Shown: one piece after another, positions 24,536 through 32,099 of the stretch
Layout of the letters: each line of letters starts with the position of its first letter
Numbering within the stretch: the stretch's first letter is position 1
Assembly (NCBI GenBank): GCA_020848835.1
Contig: JADLHJ010000019.1
Location: 1 to 33,533, forward strand
DNA from: Candidatus Hydrogenedentota bacterium
Lineage (GTDB): Bacteria; Hydrogenedentota; Hydrogenedentia; Hydrogenedentales; SLHB01
DNA length: 33,533 nt
Direction: 5' to 3'
The notes under the pieces: model-generated
The model's database searches: none
The model's input: only the letters and a program-made list of their open reading frames with translations
Told to the model about the DNA's origin: nothing
Made by a program: the position numbers and the translations under genes

Positions 24536-25797
24536 CTGGAGACATGCACCTGCACCAGCACCTTTGGATCTTCCTGCTCGCAGTCACGGTGTCTATATCA
24601 GGGTGTTCGCCCTCCCAGACGATCGACACCGTCACACCCGAACCGACGCCCGCACCAGTCCGCGAAACATCTTCTCAACCTGTAGCAAGCACGGTGGCCG
24701 CGGACAGCGAGGACTTTCTCTTCGAGTCCGCCGAAAACGAGCCCGCGCCTACCCTGCTGAGTGAATTTGGCGCGTTCCAAGACTTGGCGCGTCAAGTTCC
24801 CGCCGCGGGTGTCATTCCGTTCGCCTTAAACGTGGAGCACTTCGCGGATTATGCGCGCGTCTCGCGCTTCCTCCGGGTACCGCGAGGGGCCCAGATTCGA
24901 TACTCCACGGACGGTGTGCTCGAGTTTCCCGTGGGCACCGTGCTACTGCAGACGTTCCGTCTTCCGAGCGAGCAAAGCGAAACAGCAGCATCGGAGCAAT
25001 TGATAGAAACACGGGTCATGCGCAAGCTGCAAAACGGCTGGGACGCCGTCGCCTACCAATGGAACAAAGACGGTACTGACGCGCGCCGCGCATTGGCTGG
25101 CGGCATAGTTCCGTTATCCGCGGTCGGAGGTGTTGTCGAGGGACTTTCGCACCGCTACATCATATTGAATGCTAACGATTGCAAGCGGTGCCACGAAAAC
25201 CAGGGTGTTATGCTCGCGATCGGCCCCACCATCGCAAACCTGAACCGGGACTTTCCGTACGAGGACGGAAACGCAAATCAAATCGAATATTGGACGCGCC
25301 GGGGCATCCTTACTGAAGCGCCGGCCTCCCTGAGCGAAGCGCCCCGTCTTGTACGATGGGACGACCCGAAAGATGGAACGGTTGAGCAGCGCGCACGTAC
25401 CTGGCTTCATGTAAACTGTGCACACTGCCACAATCCAATCGGTGCCGGCGGTGTCTCGGGACTCGACTTGCGCCTCACGCAGCAAAACCCGATCCAGTTA
25501 GGGATATATAAGCCGCCAGTTGCCGCAGGACGCGGATCCGAGGGAAACCTGTACAGCATCGAACCCGGACATCCGCAATCGTCCTTCCTTGTGGGCCGCC
25601 TGACATCAACGGGGCCTGCCGTCATGATGCCCCCGGTGGGGCGCAGGCTCCCAAACGCTGAAGCGATTGCGCTCGTCAGCCAATGGATTTCGGGCATGCG
25701 TTTTAGCGAGACCGAGTCGCAGAACATCATCACCAAGCAACGCGAACGCTTTGAAGTCCTCAAACGCGAAGGCAAGTGGCAGCAACAGACCGAATAG
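24532..25797 (+). CDS. SO2930-family diheme c-type cytochrome 2, lipoprotein form
   Basis: A 421-residue paralog of the preceding gene. ATG 24532 overlaps the previous stop (ATGA); the N-terminus LHQHLWIFLLAVTVSISGC is a lipoprotein signal, unlike copy 1, and is followed by a Pro/Thr/Ser-rich linker. The family core is kept: VIPFALNVEHFADYARVSRFLRVP, FPVGTVLLQTF, heme motifs CKRCH (near 217) and CAHCH (near 296), and AVMMPPVGRRLP near the end. A C-terminal helix rich in Lys, Glu and Gln is extra. Two diheme cytochromes in tandem, one membrane-anchored and one probably free, suggest a relay between the membrane and soluble partners. Confidence 0.87.
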   Translation: MTGDMHLHQHLWIFLLAVTVSISGCSPSQTIDTVTPEPTPAPVRETSSQPVASTVAADSEDFLFESAENEPAPTLLSEFGAFQDLARQVPAAGVIPFALNVEHFADYARVSRFLRVPRGAQIRYSTDGVLEFPVGTVLLQTFRLPSEQSETAASEQLIETRVMRKLQNGWDAVAYQWNKDGTDARRALAGGIVPLSAVGGVVEGLSHRYIILNANDCKRCHENQGVMLAIGPTIANLNRDFPYEDGNANQIEYWTRRGILTEAPASLSEAPRLVRWDDPKDGTVEQRARTWLHVNCAHCHNPIGAGGVSGLDLRLTQQNPIQLGIYKPPVAAGRGSEGNLYSIEPGHPQSSFLVGRLTSTGPAVMMPPVGRRLPNAEAIALVSQWISGMRFSETESQNIITKQRERFEVLKREGKWQQQTE

Positions 25798-25801
25798 GCA
25801 A

Positions 25802-25848
25802 TTGACTTCCAAGTTGCGGGCATACCACATTATGGATAATAATATCCA
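25802..25848 (+). promoter_or_regulatory. Promoter with Rrf2-type operator for MOSC gene
   Basis: TTGACT (25802-25807) lies 25 bases before TGGATAATAATATCCACTAC (25833-25852). The core TGGAT-N6-ATCCA is a perfect inverted repeat arm and the best of the four sites. The -10 box is poor (CATTAT, 25828-25833, 20-base spacing). The -35 begins four bases after the stop of cytochrome 2, so the MOSC gene has its own promoter rather than only read-through. Confidence 0.65.
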
Positions 25849-25954
25849 CTACATGCGCCGATTCGCCATTTAGGTGGTTGCCCGTCCGTTGGCCATGTAC
25901 TGCGCAATAGGACTCGTGTCGAACCGATCATAGACGGCAAGGTAGAGGTGAGTG

Positions 25955-26473
25955 ATGAACCCTGTAGCGGACGGATTGGCCCCTCGACCGGCTTTTGCGG
26001 TAATTGATGCCACCATTCTCCATATCTTTATCTCTCCAGGACACAATTTTCGTGGACGCCACGGCCGCGAGCCAGGTAACTACGAGGCCATAGAGGTTGA
26101 GACCGCCCGCTGTGTCGCGGGCAAGGGCATCGAAGGCGACCGGTACTTTGAGTATGAAGACGACTACAAGGGGCAGATCACTCTATTCGATTGGCACGTC
26201 TACCGCGCCGTATGCGACGCAGTTGGCGTTCATGACCAAAGTGTATCCGTCTTGCGCCGAAACGTCATCACTGCGGGATTTGACCTGAACGATTTCGTCG
26301 GCAAACGGTTCGAAATACAAGGTATTCAGTTCGAGGGTGCTGAAGAGTGTAAGCCCTGCCGCTGGATGGATCGAGCGTTTGCGCCCGGCGCATACGCCGC
26401 ATTGGAAGGGCGAGGCGGCCTGCGCGCGCGCATTCTTACAAGCGGAATACTCCAAAGATCGTTCCAAGCTTAA
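25955..26473 (+). CDS. MOSC-domain protein
   Basis: A 172-residue protein; ATG 25955 (GTG 25952 is the alternative) after AGAGGTG. It is a stand-alone MOSC domain: AIEVETARCVAGKGIEGDRYF near the start, VLRRNVITAGFDLNDFVGKRFEI in the middle, then FEGAEECKPCRWMDRAF with the conserved Cys, and GRGGLRARILTSG at the end. MOSC domains are linked to the molybdenum cofactor, in sulfur transfer or as substrate-binding units (MOCOS C-terminus, YiiM, YuaD). The gene has the same operator as the molybdenum enzyme operon 20 kb away, which suggests a role in cofactor supply or modification for NxrA. No signal peptide; cytoplasmic. Confidence 0.87.
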   Translation: MNPVADGLAPRPAFAVIDATILHIFISPGHNFRGRHGREPGNYEAIEVETARCVAGKGIEGDRYFEYEDDYKGQITLFDWHVYRAVCDAVGVHDQSVSVLRRNVITAGFDLNDFVGKRFEIQGIQFEGAEECKPCRWMDRAFAPGAYAALEGRGGLRARILTSGILQRSFQA

Positions 26474-26654
26474 ACTCGTTCCTCTAGGCGCGGAGGCTGT
26501 GAAGACGGCCCATGTACGCCGCGCAGTACCAGTCTGGGCGCGACGGATACTCTGGTGATCAGGCAGCTTGCCGCGCGTAAGTTGCCGGTGCACCCACTGC
26601 ACGTATCAGGGTGACTATTTCGTTGTCGAACTCACTGCAACTTGCGCCTGCCAA

Positions 26655-27161
26655 TTAACTGTGACGTTTCGTGTCACTCGGAAAGATGTGGGGTAAGCGT
26701 GCAAGTGTGCTGTAGCGTTCGTTCGCGAAGAGGAAATAGACTGGCCTGTCATCGAAGAACAAATCGAGTTCAAACTCGGTATCTTGCCTCGGCCCGATTT
26801 GGAAGTGTTTCTCCCATATCACCGGCATACTTTTTCCCGCCGTATCCTCGGCATTCACAAATACTATTTGCGAGAAACTTACGAACGCTTCGCCGTTTGC
26901 GCGATGTGGCAGCGAGGACAGGGTCACCTGCGTATCGCGCAAATGCTCCACTCTGTGAAACCCGGTTTTCAGCCACTGCCACCCGCCCGGCGACCCTTCC
27001 AACGTGCCGGGAACGATCAATCGATTTCCGTCCAACTGGAGCAAGCAAGCGGCAGTATGCGCCGGATAATCGACTCCGTTCGTAATACGTTCTACAAATA
27101 CACTGTAAGTACCGGGCGGCAATGACGCGGTGCATACGAGTTGGTCGGTGCCTGCCAACAT
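26655..27161 (-). CDS. Hypothetical beta-rich protein, possibly 5'-truncated
   Basis: A 168-residue frame from ATG 27161; the frame stays open further upstream to 27290, into the end of the repeat-protein gene. Visible segments are LPPGTYSVFVERITNGVDYPAH, ACLLQLDGNRLIVPGTLEGSPGGWQWLKTGF and VSFSQIVFVN, which look like a beta-sandwich of the carbohydrate-binding kind, then a tail with DTEFELDLFFDDRPVYFLFANER. There is no signal peptide, no ribosome site at 27161, and a strong stem-loop only 27 bases before it. This looks like the 3' part of a larger secreted protein left after a rearrangement. I do not recognise the family. Confidence 0.4.
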   Translation of the reverse strand: MLAGTDQLVCTASLPPGTYSVFVERITNGVDYPAHTAACLLQLDGNRLIVPGTLEGSPGGWQWLKTGFHRVEHLRDTQVTLSSLPHRANGEAFVSFSQIVFVNAEDTAGKSMPVIWEKHFQIGPRQDTEFELDLFFDDRPVYFLFANERYSTLARLPHIFPSDTKRHS

Positions 27162-27187
27162 GGCGTTTTGTCGTTGGACATGAAATG

Positions 27188-27220
27188 GTGCCCGGTAGGC
27201 CTTGTGAGCGTACCGGGCAC
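27188..27220 (-). terminator. Stem-loop after the SBBP/Ig repeat gene
   Basis: A perfect ten-base inverted repeat, GTGCCCGGTA and TACCGGGCAC, with a 13-base loop, starts 24 bases after the stop at 27245. No clear U-run follows on the minus strand (CATTTCATG). It is the likely 3' end structure of the repeat-protein mRNA. Confidence 0.6.
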
Positions 27221-27244
27221 TTTCGTGGTTCAAGCGGGTTGTTT

Positions 27245-30200
27245 TTACTCCGGTGTGCGAACGCGCGAGCGAATCCGTCGCGCGAACCACACTGTGGCGG
27301 CTGCGAGGAGCATAAGCGTTGCCAGTGCGGCATTTACCGGCAGGCTCGGTGTGCCGTTGATTACCTCGACGGTGCGGGTGGCCTGCGGCGCGGCGTTGCC
27401 CGCGGCGTCGCTGACATTAAACGTCACGGTATAAACGCCCACCACCCCAGTGTCTACGTTGCTGGTGTCGATCACGAGGTCCCCGGTCACGTCCCCGTCG
27501 ATGGTGTCCGAGGCCGTCGCGCCGGCGTCGGTGTACGGGTCGTTAAGATTCACCTGAACGTACGACGCGCCAATCAGCAGAATCGTCGGCGGCTGCGAGT
27601 CGTAGACGATGCCGAACGACCCGGGCTGGTTTGGGTTGCCCGCCGTGGACGTGGCCACGGCCGCCGCGATGTCCGCGCTTACCGTGCCCTGCCCCGTCGG
27701 GTACAGGTCGAAGGTGTAGATCTTGGGCGTGACCGTGGCGAAGTTCGAGACAGACCCATTTGTCGGCGCGATGTCGCCCGCGTCGAAGCCGATCATGTTC
27801 TTGCTGAATGTGACCGTCACCGGGACCGGCGAGGTGTTCGTCGGTCCAGTGAGCGTGCTGGTCATGCTGACGGTAGGCTGATTGCTGTCGTACTCGCGCA
27901 CGAGCTGCGTCGCGGCGGTATTGGCGTTGCCCGCGAGATCCGTGCAGACCCCCGCCGCCACGTCGGCCGTCACGTTGCCTTGGCCCGCGGGAACCATGTC
28001 AAACGTGTACGTGTCGCCCGAGCCCGCGAAGTTGTTCACGGTGCCGTTGCCAATCGTGAGATCGCCCGCATCAAAGCCGGTGACCGGTTCGGTGAAGGTC
28101 ACCGTCACGAGAATTGGTGAGGCGTTGGTCGGATCGGTCGCCGTCGTCGAGAGCGACACGTCTGGGGCGACACTATCGAACGTCCGCGCCAAGGCCGAAC
28201 CGCCTATGGCAAGATTCCCTGCGGCGTCGGTGCACGGATTGATGACGTTGTTTGCCCAAACCAATCCTTGGGCGGTTGGCGTAAGGTCGAACGTGTAGAC
28301 TGATCCCGATCCCGCAAAATTACTTATCGTTCCGTTTGACGCGACAAGATCGCTGATGTCATACCCGATGACGGGTTCGGTGAACGTCACGGTATACGGG
28401 AGGGGCGATACGTTCGTCGGGTTGGAGGTTGTCGATGAAATCACACGGCTGGGCGCAGTGATGTCCACGAAGATGTCGAAGAAACCGTCCGCAGACCAAT
28501 TCCCCACGGCATCCCGTTCCTGGACTTTCAGCGAGTGATTGCCTTCGCCGAGCGCGAACCCCGGTGTGAACGACGTGCTGGCCGTTTCGGTCCAGATGCC
28601 GGATGTATCGAGATCGTACCGGAACGTCCCGTTCCCGCCGCCGCCCGCGGTCCACGACCACGTCGGCGTGGTGTCGTTGGTGGACGTTGTGCCGGAAACG
28701 CTCGGGGGTGTGGGCGCAGTATTGTCGATGGTGTAGACCTCGCCCGAGGTGAAGTCGCCGTTCCCCGCGCCGGTATCGCCGAGCGGTTGCGAGTTGCCAT
28801 TCACGATGCTGTCGTTATCGGTTACATCGAGCCGGATGGTGCCGTCGCCCGTGCCCGTGTTCACGGTAACTGTGTAGGTCGTTCCACTTCCCGAAACGCC
28901 GATGACTGACGCACCCGAAACGCCAGCGAGAGTAAGGGCGAAATCGCCAGTGTCTACGCCGGTGACGGACTGATCAAACACGACCGTGTAATCGACGCTC
29001 GCGGCGTTGGTCGGGCTTCCGTTCGCACGCACAACGCTCGTCACGTTCGGCGGCGGGCCGGACAGTTTCCACACAAAGATATCGCCGTTTCCGACCACTG
29101 TCAGGTTGGCCGTGCCAGCCCCTGGGTCGAAGTCTGCGGCAACTCTGAATTGTCCCGTAGTATAGGCGTTCCCGCTTGAATCTATGGCTATAGACCTACC
29201 TTCGTCGATATTGCTACCGCCCATTGCGTTTGCCCAGACAAAGGCACCTGAACTGTCGAGTTTGGACACATAGGTGTCGTACCCGGCGACTGCGCTCCGG
29301 TTGGCAGTGCCCGCACCCGGATCAAAATCCGCAGTGCCAGTGAATTGTCCTGTGGTGAAGACGTTTCCGATACTGTCGACCGCTACCGAAAACCCAAATT
29401 CGTCACCGCTACCGCCAAGTTGTTTGGCCCATAGGAAGGCACCCGTGCTGTCGAGCTTGGACACAAAGATATCGTAGTTGCCGACTGGTGTCAGGCTGGC
29501 CGTGCCCGCACCCGGATCGAAGTCTGTCGTCCCCTGGAAAAATCCAGTGGTATACACGTTGCCGCTGCTGTCCACCACTACCGAGCGGCTGACTTCACTG
29601 GTGCTGCCACCAAACTGTTTTACCCATACAAAATTCCCAGAACTGTCCAGTTTGGAAACAAATATGTCGTTGAAACCGACGGCTGTCAGATTGGCAGAGC
29701 CTGCACCTGGGTCGAAATCCACAGTGCCATAGAAATGCCCTGTAGTATGGACATTCCCGCCGCTATCCACCGCCACGGAGTAGCCTTCGTCGTGACTGCT
29801 GCTGCCCATCTGCTTCGCCCAGACAAAATTGCCCGAGCTATCCAGTTTACTAACAAAAACATCGAAGCCCCCGAGAGAAGTCAGGTTGACTGTGCCTGCG
29901 CCGGGGTCAAAGTCGACTGTTCCGCTGAATGGCCCCGTAGTGTATACATTGCCACCGCTGTCGACGGCAGCACTATAGGCGCCGTCGCCGAGGGAGCCAC
30001 CTATCTGCTGTGCCCACAGAAGAGTTCCAGAACTGTCCAGTTTGGCCACAAAGATATCGGCTTGCCCCGCAGATACAAGGTTCGTCGTGCCCGCGCCTGG
30101 ATCAAAATCGACGGTCCCGTGAAACTCTCCGGCGCAGTAGACGTTTCCGCTGGAATCCAAAGCTAGCGCCCAACCCACCTCGCTGCTGCTGCTGCCACCA

Positions 30201-30517
30201 AACTGTTTTACCCATACAAAATTCCCGGAACTGTCCAGTTTGGAAACAAATATGTCGTTGAAACCGACAGCTGTCAGATTGGCCGTGCCCGCACCTGGGT
30301 CAAAGTCCACGGTTCCCTGAAAGAACCCGGTAGTGTACACGTTGCCATTTGAGTCGATCACAACGGAATTTCCAGTCTCGTAACCGCTACCGCCCATTTG
30401 CTTTGCCCAGACGTAATCGCCGTCGGCGGCGTGGGCCGGCATAGTCGCGGATGCCGCCATTAATGCGATAACGAAAAAAACCTTGACCACACCGAACGGC
30501 ACATCCCACATCTTCAT
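27245..30517 (-). CDS. Large surface protein: seven SBBP repeats, Ig-like repeats and a C-terminal sorting-type tail
   Basis: A 1090-residue exported protein. ATG 30517 (GGGAGGAG before it) gives signal VKVFFVIALMAASATMPAHA. Next come seven repeats of about 65 residues of the type VWAKQMGGS...SGNVYTTGFF.GT.DFDPGAGTANL..., ending VSKLDSSG: SBBP repeats, expected to form a seven-bladed propeller. Then Ig-like units each carry PTN.SP..VTVTF.EPVTGFD..D and YTFD..P.GQG, and a last DUF5011-like unit has DPYTDAGATASDTIDGDVT. The C-terminus is SLPVNAA, a hydrophobic stretch, then FARRIRSRVR: the tripartite form of a PEP-CTERM/IPTL-CTERM-type sorting signal. Probably outer-surface or matrix protein with binding role; ligand unknown. 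Confidence 0.85.
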   Translation of the reverse strand: MKMWDVPFGVVKVFFVIALMAASATMPAHAADGDYVWAKQMGGSGYETGNSVVIDSNGNVYTTGFFQGTVDFDPGAGTANLTAVGFNDIFVSKLDSSGNFVWVKQFGGSSSSEVGWALALDSSGNVYCAGEFHGTVDFDPGAGTTNLVSAGQADIFVAKLDSSGTLLWAQQIGGSLGDGAYSAAVDSGGNVYTTGPFSGTVDFDPGAGTVNLTSLGGFDVFVSKLDSSGNFVWAKQMGSSSHDEGYSVAVDSGGNVHTTGHFYGTVDFDPGAGSANLTAVGFNDIFVSKLDSSGNFVWVKQFGGSTSEVSRSVVVDSSGNVYTTGFFQGTTDFDPGAGTASLTPVGNYDIFVSKLDSTGAFLWAKQLGGSGDEFGFSVAVDSIGNVFTTGQFTGTADFDPGAGTANRSAVAGYDTYVSKLDSSGAFVWANAMGGSNIDEGRSIAIDSSGNAYTTGQFRVAADFDPGAGTANLTVVGNGDIFVWKLSGPPPNVTSVVRANGSPTNAASVDYTVVFDQSVTGVDTGDFALTLAGVSGASVIGVSGSGTTYTVTVNTGTGDGTIRLDVTDNDSIVNGNSQPLGDTGAGNGDFTSGEVYTIDNTAPTPPSVSGTTSTNDTTPTWSWTAGGGGNGTFRYDLDTSGIWTETASTSFTPGFALGEGNHSLKVQERDAVGNWSADGFFDIFVDITAPSRVISSTTSNPTNVSPLPYTVTFTEPVIGYDISDLVASNGTISNFAGSGSVYTFDLTPTAQGLVWANNVINPCTDAAGNLAIGGSALARTFDSVAPDVSLSTTATDPTNASPILVTVTFTEPVTGFDAGDLTIGNGTVNNFAGSGDTYTFDMVPAGQGNVTADVAAGVCTDLAGNANTAATQLVREYDSNQPTVSMTSTLTGPTNTSPVPVTVTFSKNMIGFDAGDIAPTNGSVSNFATVTPKIYTFDLYPTGQGTVSADIAAAVATSTAGNPNQPGSFGIVYDSQPPTILLIGASYVQVNLNDPYTDAGATASDTIDGDVTGDLVIDTSNVDTGVVGVYTVTFNVSDAAGNAAPQATRTVEVINGTPSLPVNAALATLMLLAAATVWFARRIRSRVRTPE
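29060..30420 (-). repeat. DNA repeat tract coding for seven SBBP units
   Basis: Seven units of about 195 bases. The stretch around 29601-29720 is almost identical to 30191-30310 (about 120 bases with a handful of changes), three units apart, which indicates duplication or gene conversion of a multi-unit block rather than slow drift of single units. Confidence 0.75.
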
Positions 30518-31010
30518 ACTTCGACTCCTCCCTCGCAATTGTTTTGGATCATTTTTGGGTCGTCCTGGTTCCGCGCCATGCTGAAAAGCGGCACAGAGCA
30601 CCCCCTGCCCACCCCGGCGCGCCGAAGCGCGACGCACGTTAGAAAGCAAGACTCAGACCAACACGACGCGGGGACGAACTTGCCAATACGCAAGCAATTA
30701 AAGATCAGGCACTTGTGAACAAAACGAATCTAACCTGAGTCTCGGAAGTCGCCCGGATAATGTGTCCTAGATTCCAGAATCTTGAACGGAGAATCTCAAA
30801 AACCTGGACGTGTATTGATTTGCAACCGGCGAATGAAATCAGCAATTGTTGTAGTTTGGCGAGTTTTTTCCCGAACCGACCCTGCGCTAGCCCGCCGAGC
30901 CGTGATCACAACGGCGGGAATCAAAACTCGACTTGAACAAACGTTGTTGTCACATGCTGCTGCGCGTGCCGCGGTATTTGCGACTCGCGCGCTTGGGGGT
31001 GGTCCTGCGA
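30518..31010. other. Gene-free stretch between the repeat-protein and lipoprotein genes
   Basis: About 490 bases upstream of the repeat-protein gene. Open frames here have no ribosome site and no protein-like character. A short GC stem CGCGC-CGAA-GCGCG lies near 30617-30632. I found no clear promoter, terminator or small gene. Confidence 0.5.
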
Positions 31011-32099
31011 TCAGCGGGCCAGGTTTCCGTAGGATTGCAATATGCCGCTGCCACCGAAGGGATCCATCAGCGGGCCGATTCCCTGGCCGAGAATGGCGAA
31101 GTAGTGCCTGCGTTGCCTTGGATGCGCATACGGATCGTCGAGCAACGCAAGGCACGGGGTGGAGCGTGGCGCGGGAAAATCTTCGGCGCGAAGTTTTCCT
31201 GCGACGTACAAGTATCGCATCGGAGTAATCTCGCTCAAGGCGAGCGTCGTGTAGCGTGTGGAATTGCTGTACACGCCGAGATCGCCCGGCTCGAAAATGC
31301 CATTTAGCCAATACTCAGTTATATCGTCGGTAAGAACGGCATCGAGAAACGCCTCACGGTTCGGGAGAAGGCTCAGCGTGTCCGGGTTCCTGAAGAACAC
31401 GGGGTGCTCATCGAGGAAGACGGCGAATAGCGTTGTCGAAGACTTTGCGAGTACATCCTCATATTTCATCGTCCAGACATCGAAGCCCAATCGCCTTGTG
31501 TGGCCCGTGACGGAGTATCGCGATGTTTCGATTAAAGTAATGTCGCCAGCAGGGCCACCGATGTCTTCGGATCGTGATGCATATGTCCACTCGTAACCGA
31601 CGTCGAACGGCCAAAACTCGCGTAGTCGTACATAGTAAGGTTCGCCGTCGGTAGCGTAGATGTCGACAAAGTCTCCAAACGGGGCGTCGTCCCCGTACGA
31701 TACCGTTAGCGTACCCCTGAAATCCGATTTGCCAATAGCGGATCGATCGAGACGCACCAAGACCTGTGTATGACCATTCGGCGTCACGATTCCGCGAGGA
31801 GTAATCACTCGTGCCCACGGCACATCGCTCGAAACGCGAAACCCACCCCACTCCGCGCCAGCATTGTAGACGTAGAACGTCCAAAAACTTTCCGAATCGC
31901 CGAAGTCGTGTACGGTTTCCGACACCCCCAGCGGCGCGTTCGACATGGGACAACCCGAACACAAACACAGTGCGACCAGAAATAGGGAAAGTTTCGGTCT
32001 CACTTTCGCCTGAGAACCCGTGAGCACATCAATGTGACGGCGCAGCAGAACCCCCGAACGAGAACTTGCCGTCGTTTTCGCGTTTAGGACACTGTCCAT
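31011..32099 (-). CDS. Hypothetical lipoprotein with BACON-like N-terminal domain
   Basis: ATG 32099 overlaps the stop of the upstream gene by one base (TGATG), giving 362 residues. The lipobox LCLCSGC is about 50 residues in, so a later GTG (at VRPKLSLFL) may be the true start. Residues about 60-130 (SESFWTFYVYNAG, then VPWARVITPRGIVTPNGHTQVLVRLD and GTLTVSYGD) resemble BACON/Ig-type beta domains that bind glycans or mucin. The rest (FWPFDVGYEWTYASRSEDIGG on) looks like a membrane-facing beta domain of unknown type. It is coupled to the secreted protein upstream; the pair probably acts at the cell surface. No specific function can be named. Confidence 0.7.
   Translation of the reverse strand: MDSVLNAKTTASSRSGVLLRRHIDVLTGSQAKVRPKLSLFLVALCLCSGCPMSNAPLGVSETVHDFGDSESFWTFYVYNAGAEWGGFRVSSDVPWARVITPRGIVTPNGHTQVLVRLDRSAIGKSDFRGTLTVSYGDDAPFGDFVDIYATDGEPYYVRLREFWPFDVGYEWTYASRSEDIGGPAGDITLIETSRYSVTGHTRRLGFDVWTMKYEDVLAKSSTTLFAVFLDEHPVFFRNPDTLSLLPNREAFLDAVLTDDITEYWLNGIFEPGDLGVYSNSTRYTTLALSEITPMRYLYVAGKLRAEDFPAPRSTPCLALLDDPYAHPRQRRHYFAILGQGIGPLMDPFGGSGILQSYGNLAR

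Noticed and set aside
27122..28120. A 332-codon open frame on the plus strand opposite the repeat-protein gene
   Set aside because: It is antisense to the Ig-repeat region, Arg/His/Val-rich, and its repeats mirror those of the true gene.
29060..30420. CRISPR array or transposon-type direct repeats
   Set aside because: The repeats are about 195 bases, in frame, and code for SBBP protein units; there are no short spacers, cas genes or transposase.
30782..31228. A 148-codon plus-strand frame near the BACON-like lipoprotein gene
   Set aside because: It overlaps the end of the lipoprotein gene in antisense, has no ribosome site and low-complexity Arg/Ala composition.
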